A stretch of 64,000 nt of DNA from Rhabditoides inermis (Eukaryota; Nematoda; Chromadorea; Rhabditida; Rhabditidae). The stretch covers positions 346,501 to 410,500 of the forward strand of contig CAWZYM010000012.1 of NCBI GenBank assembly GCA_963966185.1, in the 5' to 3' direction. Positions 41,208 to 53,261 of the stretch are shown piece by piece. Under the pieces are notes generated by a model that searched no databases, was not told the DNA's origin, and worked only from the letters and a program-made list of their open reading frames with translations. Within the stretch, counting starts at the first letter, position 1, and each line of letters starts with the position of its first letter. Both the position numbers and the translations under genes were made by a program.

Positions 41208-42323
41208 GGGAGGGAGAAAGAGAGGGAAGGAGGGAGGGAGAGGGAGAGAGAGAGAGAGGTAGGAAGAGAGAGAGAGGGTGATATGTAGATAGGTAGAGGG
41301 AGAGAGAGTAGAGGGAGAGAGATAGGAAGAGGAAGAGAAGGAGGGAGATAGGTAGGGAGATAGGTAGGGAGAGAGAGGGGGGAGAGAGGGAGAAGTGGAG
41401 GGAAAGAGGGAGGAAGAGAAAAAGAGAGAGAGAAGTAGGGAGAGAGAGAGGAAAAGAGAGAGAGGGAGGAAGAGAGAGAGGTAGGAAGAGAGAGAGGGTG
41501 ATATGTAGATAGGTAGAGGGAGAGAGAGTAGAGGGAGAGAGATAGGAAGAGGAAGAGAGATAGGAAGAGGAAGAGAGGGAGGGAGATAGGTAGGGAGAGA
41601 GGGGGGGGGAGAGCGGTAGGGAGAGAGAAGGAGATAGGAGATAGGAGATGGGAGATAGGCTTTTCCATGTTTAGTTGTAGTCGTAGTTATGACGTTGCGT
41701 AATATTCGTGTTTGTTTCGGCTACCGTTACCGTTCTGCCGATCATTCGTTTCGAGTCGTGAAGTGACCATGTAATATACGGATCGGGACCATCATACGTG
41801 AAGTAGTGGCATGATGACATCTGATATGACAGTTGTGATGACAGACAGATGATGTGATGACAGACAGATGATGTAATGACAGGAAGATGATGTGATGGCA
41901 GAAAGATGTTGTGATGACATACAGATTATGTGATGACAGATGTTATGGCAGACAGATTATGTGGTGACAGGAGTGTGATGACAGACCGATGACAAACAGA
42001 TGACGAGCATTTAGGTGGCGTTCGCGGGGCTCGCGTGGTTCGCTCCCTTTCCGCCACCCAGCGGTACAGTGTGCGGGTGGAGAAGCAAGAGAGGGACGAG
42101 ATGGATGTGGGTGCTCTTTCTCATTCTCTCTTTGTCTGTTTGTCTCCCATTCTCTCTCACTTTATCTCTCCCTCTCTCTCCCTCTCTCTTTCTTTTTCTC
42201 TATTTCTCTCTCCTTCCCTCTCTCAAACTTCTTTCTCAGGTGTGCCGCCCGTTCTACGGCTCCAATGAGCACAAGACGAGCTGCAACAACGCCATCAAGT
42301 TCACCCTTTTGTCCGCCACCTGA
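40211..42323 (+). CDS. Unrecognised cysteine-containing gene, 5'-truncated (right arm)
   Basis: Exons by splice signals: up to 40357, 40474-40540, 40603-40653, 40700-40759, 40812-40840, 40916-41003, 41066-41155, 42062-42106, 42240-42323 (stop TGA). Phases agree from 40474 on. Peptides: NHRSCASCIYDINGTVKC, GGCIDEAAYSQDESQRT, NECHFTGMPQHRAAADPNCL, VETVMTRFEDGREKLSHKE, RYSVRVEKQERDEMD, VCRPFYGSNEHKTSCNNAIK. The spaced Cys residues suggest a disulfide-rich or zinc-binding protein, but no family is recognised. The 5' exons are missing because the sequence changes at the inverted-repeat breakpoint. Introns are rich in TACCGTA/TACGGTA palindromes. AG-rich microsatellite (41156-41640) and a GATGATGTGATGACAGACA-type repeat fill the 0.9-kb intron. 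Confidence 0.5.
41156..41640. repeat. AG-rich tract
   Basis: Purine-rich on the plus strand, with embedded copies of AGAGAGAGGGTGATATGTAGATAGGTAGAGGG (41271-41300 and 41485-41520, as imperfect repeats). Counterpart of the CT tract 26219-26952 in the left arm. Confidence 0.85.
41810..42005. repeat. Degenerate GATGATGTGATGACAGACA minisatellite
   Basis: About nine imperfect units of 17-25 bp built from GATGATGTGATGACAGACA. Lies in the last long intron of the right-arm gene. The left arm lacks it. Confidence 0.7.
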
Positions 42324-42404
42324 CTTTTTGTCCGCCACCTGACCAAGAACGCTGCTGAGGTGTGATATTGATTGATTATTGATTCGCGATCATCAATCGA
42401 TATT

Positions 42405-42721
42405 AGGGAGGGAGAGAGAGGAAGAGGGAGAGGGAGGGGTAGGGGTAGGGAGAGAGAGAAAGCGAGAGAGGGAGATGAGAGAGAGAAATAGAGAGAGAGA
42501 GAAAGAGAGAGAGAGGGAGAGGGGGAGTCGTAGGGAGATGAGAGAGAGAGAGACGAAGAGACAGGGAGAGGAAGAAAGGGAGAGAAAGAGGGAGGGAGGT
42601 GAGAGAGAGACAGATATAGAGTAAGGGAGAGAGAGGAAGGGAAGGAGGGAGGGAGGGAGGAAGGGAGATGAGAGACAAAGAGAAAGGGAGAGATAGAGAG
42701 ATAGATAGATAGAGAGAGAGC
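42405..42721. repeat. AG-rich tract
   Basis: Purine-rich tract downstream of the right-arm gene. Its inverted counterpart is part of the CT tract 19031-20285. Confidence 0.85.
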
Positions 42722-42981
42722 CTCTTTCAGGCGCACCGATGTAGATGTTCGGCGTGACGCTGCCGGTAGGGTCATCTACCAATTACTAGGAGATCACCAT
42801 TCCACTGTTGCCTCTTTTCATTAGGAGACAACGATACAATTACAAATAGATTCTCGTACTTACATTCTCGTACTTCGATTCGATTTATTTGTACTGTGTA
42901 GAGATCTTTTTGTAGGAACTGTTAAAACATTTAAGAACAAATAAATTAGTAACAATCAGCCTTTGATTCTCAAATTTGCTT
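42722..42981. repeat. Unique block shared with left arm (inverted)
   Basis: Reverse complement shares GGCGCACCGATGTAGATGTT, ATTTATTTGTACTG, AACAAATAAATTAGTAAC and TTGATTCTCAAAT with 18800-19030, with small indels. It marks the order block between the 86-bp satellite and the purine tract. Confidence 0.75.
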
Positions 42982-43888
42982 GTCCACGGTCGTGGTAGGA
43001 GCCTTCACCCAACCCGATAGTCGGGTTGGGATCTCCATCGTCGCGCCGCCCAAGACTCCCTCCTATCCACGATAGTCGTGGTAGGAGCCTTCACCCAACC
43101 CGATAGTCGGGTTGGGATCTCCATCGTCGCGCCGCCCAAGACTCCCTCCTATCCACGATAGTCGTGGTAGGAGCCTTCACCCAACCCGATAGTCGGGTTG
43201 GGATCTCCATCGTCGCGCCGCCCAAGACTCCCTCCTATCCACGATAGTCGTGGTAGGAGCCTTCACCCAACCCGATAGTCGGGTTGGGATCTCCATCGTC
43301 GCGCCGCCCAAGACTCCCTCCTATCCACGATAGTCGTGGTAGGAGCCTTCACCCAACCCGATAGTCGGGTTGGGATCTCCATCGTCGCGCGGACCAAGAC
43401 TCCCTCCTATCCACGATAGTCGTGGTAGGAGCCTTCACCCAACCCGATAGTCGGGTTGGGATCTCCATCGTCGCGCCGCCCAAGACTCCCTCCTATCCAC
43501 GATAGTCGTGGTAGGAGCCTTCACCCAACCCGATAGTCGGGTTGGGATCTCCATCGTCGCGCCGCCCAAGACTCCCTCCTATCCACGATAGTCGTGGTAG
43601 GAGCCTTCACCCAACCCGATAGTCGGGTTGGGATCTCCATCGTCGCGCCGCCCAAGACTCCCTCCTATCCACGATAGTCGTGGTAGGAGCCTTCACCCAA
43701 CCCGATAGTCGGGTTGGGATCTCCATCGTCGCGCCGCCCAAGACTCCCTCCTATCCACGATAGTCGTGGTAGGAGCCTTCACCCAACCCGATAGTCGGGT
43801 TGGGATCTCCATCGTCGCGCCGCCCAAGACTCCCTCCTATCCACGATAGTCGTGGTAGGAGCCTTCACCCAACCCGATAGTCGGGTTG
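42982..43888. repeat. 86-bp double-hairpin satellite, right array part 1
   Basis: About 10.5 units, on the opposite strand to 17491-18723. One unit near 43388 has CGCGGACC in place of CGCCGCCC. The array is broken at 43889 by a MITE and resumes at 44441. Confidence 0.95.
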
Positions 43889-44440
43889 TAGGGACCGCAA
43901 CGTGAGGTGTAGAGTTTCTGTCGAAATCATGTAACATTTTTTGACTGGACGCGTTACTTGCTCTAATTAGCGTAGAACGATTCGCCCTTCCGCGCTGATT
44001 TCGCCGGTATTCGATTTATGGGAAAACGTGCCCCGTAAAGTATTTAAAATCGATAAAGAGTGATATGATGACGTCATATTTCTTTGATCTAGCCGCCATT
44101 GCCCAAAATGAGTAATGAAAAATGGTGTCATAAGAGACGTATTTCATCGAGTACTGATTGATTACAATCAAACAAAGCGTAGTGCTACTATTAGAAACAA
44201 CTATATTCATAATTTAACTTTTAATGATCTCATCAGTGCTTTGATCTAGCCGCCCTCTGTCACACTTTCCCTGTGTGAGCGCGCGCTCGGGTTCTCGCGC
44301 GCCGCGCGGAATTAGAGCGCAATGTGAACGATGAACCCTATGAACATTATATATTTTCGAAAACAGCTTGAAACGATCTACATTACTATACAAACTGCTA
44401 TACCACATCCAAACTTCTGAAATACTCATTGTGGTCCCTA
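43889..44440. mobile_element. 552-bp MITE with 9-bp target duplication
   Basis: Ends TAGGGACCGCAACGTGAG and, reversed, TAGGGACCACAATGAG, an imperfect TIR. It is flanked by GTCGGGTTG at 43880-43888 and 44441-44449, a perfect 9-bp duplication of satellite sequence. CTTTGATCTAGCCGCC occurs twice inside. There is no coding capacity. A 9-bp duplication suggests mobilisation by a Mutator-like transposase. Confidence 0.85.
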
Positions 44441-44675
44441 GTCGGGTTGGGATCTCCATCGTCGCGCCGCCCAAGACTCCCTCCTATCCACGATAGTCGT
44501 GGTAGGAGCCTTCACCCAACCCGATAGTCGGGTTGGGATCTCCATCGTCGCGCCGCCCAAGACTCCCTCCTATCCACGATAGTCGTGGTAGGAGCCTTTA
44601 CCCAACCCGATAGTCGGGTTGGGATCTCCATCGTCGCGCCGCCCAAGACTCCCTCCTATCCACGATAGTCGTGGA
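44441..44675. repeat. 86-bp double-hairpin satellite, right array part 2
   Basis: About 2.7 units continuing the array after the MITE, ending inside the second hairpin at TAGTCGTGG followed by purine-rich DNA. Confidence 0.95.
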
Positions 44676-44793
44676 GGTATGGAGAACGAGAGAGAGGTAG
44701 GGAGAGAGAGGGGAAGGGAGAGAGAGAGGGAGAGAGAGAGAGGTAGGGAGATGGGAACGAGGAATCGTCGTTTCCTACACGGGAAGAGATGAG

Positions 44794-45115
44794 TGTGCGG
44801 TTGCGGTGGTTCAGTGGTGTTAGATATACTGATACACAATCATTCGATAACCAAATCCTGCCAGTCTACTCTGGCTGGTACGACGACAGACAGAAGCCGA
44901 GATACCACGACAGCCAAGACCCCCTCTTCCCCTCACCTGTCCACTACTGGTTGTAGCCACATCCCAAAAGTCCAGTATCTATAACAGACAGCGTAACAAC
45001 ATCAACAATTTATTACGGCATATCTGTAGGGTGAGGGGAGAGTCGAGTGATTGTCCTATCCGATCTTTGCGGGGGCGGGCGGCCGCGCCCGATCGCGGTT
45101 TCCGATACCGCGACA
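44794..45115 (-). mobile_element. 322-bp solo LTR with 5-bp target duplication
   Basis: Begins TGTGCGGTTGC and ends CCGCGACA on the plus strand, so TG…CA ends. It is flanked by ATGAG at 44789-44793 and 45116-45120. The left arm lacks it at the matching place (CTCTCATCTCTCC, about 17357), which confirms the insertion. On the minus strand it has AATAAA about 100 bp from its start, so minus is the likely sense. Family undetermined (BEL/Pao and Gypsy both give 4-5 bp duplications). Confidence 0.82.
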
Positions 45116-45120
45116 ATGAG

Positions 45121-45366
45121 AGAGTGAGAGAGTTAGTGATATGAGAGGAGAGAGGGAGAGAGATAGAGAGAGGGAGGGAGAGAGATAGAGAGAGGGAGGG
45201 AGAGAGAGGTAGGGAGAGAGAGAAAGAGCGTGATAGATAGGGAGAAAGGCAGGGAAAGAGGAAGAGATAGGGGAGAAGAGAGGGAAAGAGGTAGGGAGAG
45301 AGAGAGAGAGAGGAAGATAGGTAGGAGAGAGTGAGAGAGATAGGGAGGGGGAGAGAGGGAGGGAGT
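45121..45366. repeat. AG-rich tract
   Basis: Purine-rich low-complexity DNA between the solo LTR and the 140-bp array. It matches the CT tract 17126-17345 in inverse orientation almost word for word, including GTGATAGATAGGGAGAAAGG. Confidence 0.9.
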
Positions 45367-48300
45367 AAATAGTGTTCACCAAAGTCTGATTAGTTGGATC
45401 AGATGCATACATGGGTAGGTGGGTGTATCCTGTAGGGAAGTAGATAAAAGTGAAAAGAGACGACGGACACGTGGGGCCGGATGGACAGAACGGAGGCATG
45501 CTGTGGAAATAGTGTTCACCAACGTCTGATTAGTTGGATGAGATGCATACATGGGTAGGTGGGGAAGTAGATAAGAGTGAAAAGAGACGACGGACACGTG
45601 GGGCCGGATGGACAGGACGGTGGCATGCTGTGGAAATAGTGTTCACCAAAGTCTGATTAGTTGGATGAGATGCATACATGGGTAGGTGGGGAAGTAGATA
45701 AGAGTGAAAAGAGACGACGGACACGTGGGGTCGGATGGACAGAACGCAGGCATGCTGTGGAAATAGTGTTCACCAAAGTCTGATTAGTTGGATGAGATGC
45801 ATACATGGGTAGGTGGGGAAGTAGATAAGAGTGAAAAGAGACGACGGACACGTGGGGCCGGATGGACAGGACGGAGGCATGCTGTGGAAATAGTGTTCAC
45901 CAAAGTCTGATTAGTTGGATGAGATGCATACATGGGTAGGTGCGGAAGTAGATAAGAGTGAAAAGAGACGACGGACACGTGGGGTCGGATGGACAGGACG
46001 GTGGCATGCTGTGGAAATAGTGTTCACCAAAGTCTGATTAGTTGGATGAGATGCATACATGGGTAGGTGGGTGTGTCCTGTAGGGAAGTATATAATAGTG
46101 AAAAGAGACGACGGACACGTGGGGTCGGATGGACAGAACGCAGGCATGCTGTGGAAATAGTGTTCACCAAAGTCTGATTAGTTGGATGAGATGCATACAT
46201 GGGTAGGTGGGTGTGTCCTGTAGGGAAGTAGATAAGAGTGAAAAGAGACGACGGACACGTGGGGCCGGATGGACAGAACGGAGGCATGCTGTGGAAATAG
46301 TGTTCACCAAAGTCTGATTAGTTGGATGAGATGCATACATGGGTAGGTGGGTGTGTCCTGTAGGGAAGTAGATAAGAGTGAAAAGAGACGACAGACACGT
46401 GGGGCCGGATGGACAGGACGGAGGCATGCTATGGAAATAGTGTTAACCAAAGTCTGATTAGTTGGATGAGATGCATACATGGGTAGGTGGGTGTGTCCTG
46501 TAGGGAAGTAGATAAGAGTGAAAAGAGACGACGGACACGTGGGGTCGGATGGACAGAACGCAGGCATGCTGTGGAAATAGTGTTCACCAAAGTCTGATTA
46601 GTTGGATGAGATGCATACATGGGTAGGTGGGTGTGTCCTGTAGGGAAGTATATAATAGTGAAAAGAGACGACGGACACGTGGGGTCGGATGGACAGGACG
46701 GAGGCATGCTATGGAAATAGTGTTAACCAAAGTCTGATTAGTTGGATGAGATGCATACATGGGTAGGTGGGTGTGTCCTGTAGGGAAGTATATAATAGTG
46801 AAAAGAGACGACGGACACGTGGGGCCGGATGGACAGGACGGAGGCATGCTATGGAAATAGTGTTCACCAAAGTCTGATTAGTTGGATGAGATGCATACAT
46901 GGGTAGGTGGGGAAGTAGATAAGAGTGAAAAGAGACGACGGACACGTGGGGCCGGATGGACAGAACGGAGGCATGCTGTGGAAATAGTGTTCACCAAAGT
47001 CTGATTAGTTGGATGAGATGCATACATGGGTAGGTGGGTGTGTCCTGTAGGGAAGTATATAAGAGTGAAAAGAGACGACGGACACGTGGGGTCGGATGGA
47101 CAGAACGCAGGCATGCTGTGGAAATAGTGTTCACCAAAGTCTGATTAGTTGGATGAGATGCATACATGGGTAGGTGGGTGTGTCCTGTAGGGAAGTAGAT
47201 AAGAGTGAAAAGAGACGACAGACACGTGGGGCCGGATGGACAGGACGGAGGCATGCTATGGAAATAGTGTTAACCAAAGTCTGATTAGTTGGATGAGATG
47301 CATACATGGGTAGGTGGGTGTGTCCTGTAGGGAAGTATATAATAGTGAAAAGAGACGACGGACACGTGGGGCCGGATGGACAGGACGGAGGCATGCTGTG
47401 GAAATAGTGTTCACCAAAGTCTGATTAGTTGGATGAGATGCATACATGGGTAGGTGGGTGTGTCCTGTAGGGAAGTAGATAAGAGTGAAAAGAGACGACA
47501 GACACGTGGGGCCGGATGGACAGGACGGAGGCATGCTATGGAAATAGTGTTAACCAAAGTCTGATTAGTTGGATGAGATGCATACATGGGTAGGTGGGTG
47601 TGTCCTGTAGGGAAGTATATAATAGTGAAAAGAGACGACGGACACGTGGGGCCGGATGGACAGGACGGAGGCATGCTGTGGAAATAGTGTTCACCAAAGT
47701 CTGATTAGTTGGATGAGATGCATACATGGGTAGGTGGGTGTGTCCTGTAGGGAAGTAGATAAGAGTGAAAAGAGACGACGGACACGTGGGGCCGGATGGA
47801 CAGGACGGAGGCATGCTGTGGAAATAGTGTTCACCAAAGTCTGATTAGTTGGATGAGATGCATACATGGGTAGGTGGGTGTGTCCTGTAGGGAAGTAGAT
47901 AAGAGTGAAAAGAGACGACGGACACGTGGGGCCGGATGGACAGGACGGAGGCATGCTGTGGAAATAGTGTTCACCAAAGTCTGATTAGTTGGATGAGATG
48001 CATACATGGGTAGGTGGGTGTGTCCTGTAGGGAAGTAGATAAGAGTGAAAAGAGACGACGGACACGTGGGGCCGGATGGACAGGACGGTGGCATGCTATG
48101 GAAATAGTGTTCACCAAAGTCTGATTAGTTGGATGAGATGCATACATGGGTAGGTGGGGAAGTAGATAAGAGTGAAAAGAGACGACAGACACGTGGGGCC
48201 GGATGGACAGGACGGAGGCATGCTGTGGAAATAGTGTTCACCAAAGTCTGATTAGTTGGATGAGATGCATACATGGGTAGGTGGGGAAGTAGATAAGAGT

Positions 48301-51300
48301 GAAAAGAGACGACGGACACGTGGGGTCGGATGGACAGGACGGAGGCATGCTATGGAAATAGTGTTCACCAAAGTCTGATTAGTTGGATGAGATGCATACA
48401 TGGGTAGGTGGGGAAGTAGATAAGAGTGAAAAGAGACGACAGACACGTGGGGCCGGATGGACAGGACGGAGGCATGATGTGGAAATAGTGTTCACCAAAG
48501 TCTGATTAGTTGGATGAGATGCATACATGGGTAGGTGGGTGTGTCCTGTAGGGAAGTAGATAAGAGTGAAAAGAGACGACGGACACGTGGGGCCGGATGG
48601 ACAGGACGGAGGCATGCTGTGGAAATAGTGTTCACCAAAGTCTGATTAGTTGGATGAGATGCATACATGGGTAGGTGGGTGTGTCCTGTAGGGAAGTAGA
48701 TAAGAGTGAAAAGAGACGACGGACACGTGGGGCCGGATGGACAGGACGGAGGCATGCTGTGGAAATAGTGTTCACCAAAGTCTGATTAGTTGGATGAGAT
48801 GCATACATGGGTAGGTGGGGAAGTAGATAAGAGTGAAAAGAGACGACGGACACGTGGGGCCGGATGGACAGGACGGAGGCATGCTGTGGAAATAGTGTTC
48901 ACCAAAGTCTGATTAGTTGGATGAGATGCATACATGGGTAGGTGGGGAAGTAGATAAGAGTGAAAAGAGACGACGGACACGTGGGGCCGGATGGACAGGA
49001 CGGAGGCATGCTGTGGAAATAGTGTTCACCTAAGTCTGATTAGTTGGATGAGATGCATACATGGGTAGGTGGGTGTGTCCTGTAGGGAAGTAGATAAGAG
49101 TGAAAAGAGACGACGGACACGTGGGGCCGGATGGACAGGACGGAGGCATGCTGTGGAAATAGTGTTCACCAAAGTCTGATTAGTTGGATGAGATGCATAC
49201 ATGGGTAGGTGCGGAAGTAGATAAGAGTGAAAAGAGACGACGGACACGTGAAGTCTGATGGACAGGACGGTGGCATGCTGTGGAAATAGTGTTCACCAAA
49301 GTCTGATTAGTTGGATGAGATGCATACATGGGTAGGTGGGTGTGTCCTGTAGGGAAGTGTATAATAGTGAAAAGAGACGACGGACACGTGGGGCCGGATG
49401 GACAGGACGGAGGCATGCTGTGGAAATAGTGTTCACCAAAGTCTGATTAGTTGGATGAGATGCATACATGGGTAGGTGGGTGTGTCCTGTAGGGAAGTAG
49501 ATAAGAGTGAAAAGAGACGACGGACACGTGGGGCCGGATGGACAGGACGGAGGCATGCTGTGGAAATAGTGTTCACCAAAGTCTGATTAGTTGGATGAGA
49601 TGCATACATGGGTAGGTGGGTGTGTCCTGTAGGGAAGTAGATAAGAGTGAAAAGAGACGACGGACACGTGGGGTCGGATGGACAGGACGGAGGCATGCTG
49701 TGGAAATAGTGTTCACCAAAGTCTGATTAGTTGGATGAGATGCATACATGGGTAGGTGGGTGTGTCCTGTAGGGAAGTAGATAAGAGTGAAAAGAGACGA
49801 CGGACACGTGGGGCCGGATGGACAGGACGGAGGCATGCTGTGGAAATAGTGTTCACCAAAGTCTGATTAGTTGGATGAGATGCATACATGGGTAGGTGGG
49901 TGTGTCCTGTAGGGAAGTAGATAAGAGTGAAAAGAGACGACGGACACGTGGGGCCGGATGGACAGGACGGAGGCATGCTGTGGAAATAGTGTTCACCAAA
50001 GTCTGATTAGTTGGATGAGATGCATACATGGGTAGGTGGGGAAGTAGATAAGAGTGAAAAGAGACGACGGACACGTGGGGCCGGATGGACAGGACGGAGG
50101 CATGCTGTGGAAATAGTGTTCACCAAAGTCTGATTAGTTGGATGAGATGCATACATGGGTAGGTGGGGAAGTAGATAAGAGTGAAAAGAGACGACGGACA
50201 CGTGGGGCCGGATGGACAGGACGGAGGCATGCTGTGGAAATAGTGTTCACCTAAGTCTGATTAGTTGGATGAGATGCATACATGGGTAGGTGGGTGTGTC
50301 CTGTAGGGAAGTAGATAAGAGTGAAAAGAGACGACGGACACGTGGGGCCGGATGGACAGGACGGAGGCATGCTGTGGAAATAGTGTTCACCAAAGTCTGA
50401 TTAGTTGGATGAGATGCATACATGGGTAGGTGCGGAAGTAGATAAGAGTGAAAAGAGACGACGGACACGTGAAGTCTGATGGACAGGACGGTGGCATGCT
50501 GTGGAAATAGTGTTCACCAAAGTCTGATTAGTTGGATGAGATGCATACATGGGTAGGTGGGTGTGTCCTGTAGGGAAGTGTATAATAGTGAAAAGAGACG
50601 ACGGACACGTGGGGCCGGATGGACAGGACGGAGGCATGCTGTGGAAATAGTGTTCACCAAAGTCTGATTAGTTGGATGAGATGCATACATGGGTAGGTGG
50701 GTGTGTCCTGTAGGGAAGTAGATAAGAGTGAAAAGAGACGACGGACACGTGGGGCCGGATGGACAGGACGGAGGCATGCTGTGGAAATAGTGTTCACCAA
50801 AGTCTGATTAGTTGGATGAGATGCATACATGGGTAGGTGGGTGTGTCCTGTAGGGAAGTAGATAAGAGTGAAAAGAGACGACGGACACGTGGGGCCGGAT
50901 GGACAGAACGGAGGCATGCTGTGGAAATAGTGTTCACCAAAGTCTGATTAGTTGGATGAGATGCATACATGGGTAGGTGGGTGTGTCCTGTAGGGAAGTA
51001 GATAAGAGTGAAAAGAGACGACGGACACGTGGGGCCGGATGGACAGAACGGAGGCATGCTGTGGAAATAGTGTTCACCAAAGTCTGATTAGTTGGATGAG
51101 ATGCATACATGGGTAGGTGGGTGTGTCCTGTAGGGAAGTAGATAAGAGTGAAAAGAGACGACGGACACGTGGGGCCGGATGGACAGGACGGAGGCATGCT
51201 GTGGAAATAGTGTTCACCAAAGTCTGATTAGTTGGATGAGATGCATACATGGGTAGGTGCGGAAGTAGATAAGAGTGAAAAGAGACGACGGACACGTGAA

Positions 51301-52797
51301 GTCGGATGGACAGGACGGTGGCATGCTGTGGAAATAGTGTTCACCAAAGTCTGATTAGTTGGATGAGATGCATACATGGGTAGGTGGGTGTGTCCTGTAG
51401 GGAAGTATATAATAGTGAAAAGAGACGACGGACACGTGGGGTCGGATGGACAGAACGCAGGCATGCTGTGGAAATAGTGTTCACCAAAGTCTGATTAGTT
51501 GGATGAGATGCATACATGGGTAGGTGGGTGTGTCCTGTAGGGAAGTAGATAAGAGTGAAAAGAGACGACGGACACGTGGGGCCGGATGGACAGAACGGAG
51601 GCATGCTATGGAAATAGTGTTCACCAAAGTCTGATTAGTTGGATGAGATGCATACATGGGTAGGTGGGTGTGTCCTGTAGGGAAGTAGATAAGAGTGAAA
51701 AGAGACGACGGACACGTGGGGCCGGATGGACAGAACGGAGGCATGCTGTGGAAATAGTGTTCACCAAAGTCGGATTAGTTGGATGAGATGCATACATGGG
51801 TAGGTGGGTGTGTCCTGTAGGGAAGTAGATAAGAGTGAAAAGAGACGACGGGCACGTGGGGCCGGATGGACAGAACGGAGGCATGCTGTGGAAATAGTGT
51901 TCACCAAAGTCTGATTAGTTGGATGAGATGCATACATGGGTAGGTGGGTGTGTCCTGTAGGGAAGTAGATAAGAGTGAAAAGAGACGACGGACACGTGGG
52001 GCCGGATGGACAGGACGGAGGCATGCTGTGGAAATAGTGTTCACCAAAGTCTGATTAGTTGGATGAGATGCATACATGGGTAGGTGGGTGTATCCTGTAG
52101 GGAAGTAGATAAGAGTGAAAAGAGACGACGGACACGTGGGGCCGGATGGACAGGACGGAGGCATGCTGTGGAAATAGTGTTCACCAAAGTCTGATTAGTT
52201 GGATGAGATGCATACATGGGTAGGTGGGTGTGTCCTGTAGGGAAGTAGATAAGAGTGAAAAGAGACGACGGACACGTGGGGCCGGATGGACAGAACGGAG
52301 GCATGCTGTGGAAATAGTGTTCACCAAAGTCTGATTAGTTGGATGAGATGCATACATGGGTAGGTGGGTGTGTCCTGTAGGGAAGTAGATAAGAGTGAAA
52401 AGAGACGACGGACACGTGGGGCCGGATGGACAGGACGGAGGCATGCTGTGGAAATAGTGTTCACCAAAGTCTGATTAGTTGGATGAGATGCATACATGGG
52501 TAGGTGGGTGTATCCTGTAGGGAAGTAGATAAGAGTGAAAAGAGACGACGGACACGTGGGGCCGGATGGACAGGACGGAGGCATGCTGTGGAAATAGTGT
52601 TCACCAAAGTCTGATTAGTTGGATGAGATGCATACATGGGTAGGTGGGTGTGTCCTGTAGGGAAGTAGATAAGAGTGAAAAGAGACGACGGACACGTGGG
52701 GCCGGATGGACAGAACGGAGGCATGCTGTGGAAATAGTGTTCACCAAAGTCGGATTAGTTGGATGAGATGCATACATGGGTAGGTGGGGAAGTAGAT
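45367..52797. repeat. 140/127-bp satellite, right array
   Basis: About 54 units, opposite in strand to 16401-17125. Two lengths, 140 and 127 bp, differ by loss of 13 bp (GTGTGTCCTGTAG) between short direct GGG repeats. A nine-unit block of 1221 bp (about 48632-49852) is repeated immediately after it (to about 51073), with the same order of long and short units and the same private variants (GGAAGTGTATAATAG; CACGTGAAGTCTG). No spacers, so not a CRISPR array. Confidence 0.95.
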
Positions 52798-53261
52798 GTC
52801 ATGTTGTATTTCTCTCTGTGTACCCCCCACATGCACTGTGAAGTTCAACTGGAAATTAGCCCGGGTGGCGATAAATGGTTATGCTCAAAATATTCCAAAT
52901 TTCAAAAATAAAATGTTAATTTACTCGTATCGAAAAGACGAAGACAGTGCAACTGAAATCGTAACTGATTTCCGAACTGTGAGAAATTACAGTAGTCTGC
53001 CGCAGGAAGTTGAATTCCGGAATGGCTACACGGATTACGTTCAAATTGGTCTAAATTTAAACTGAAGGCGTCCTTTCACTTGTATCAATGAGAGAAAGCC
53101 GATGCGCACAATTTTTTTTTTGGTTTTTGGAAGTCACATTAAGTATAGATGAACGAACTTTCGGACTTTTACCTGTCAATATATCGTTTATCAATATACA
53201 ACATATCATATTATAGTTTATTTCGCTAATCGAGACATTTCGATGCAAAGTGGCTGTTTTA
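52798..53261. other. Flank with a diverged copy of the neighbouring palindrome arm
   Basis: 52850-53000 resembles the arms of the following palindrome (CCAAATTTCAAAAATAA, AGTGCAACTGAAATCGTA), giving a third, more diverged copy. No gene recognised. Confidence 0.55.

Noticed and set aside
45056..52724. 87-residue frames repeated across the 140-bp array
   Set aside because: 140 is not a multiple of three, so each unit reopens the same short frame. These are products of repetition.
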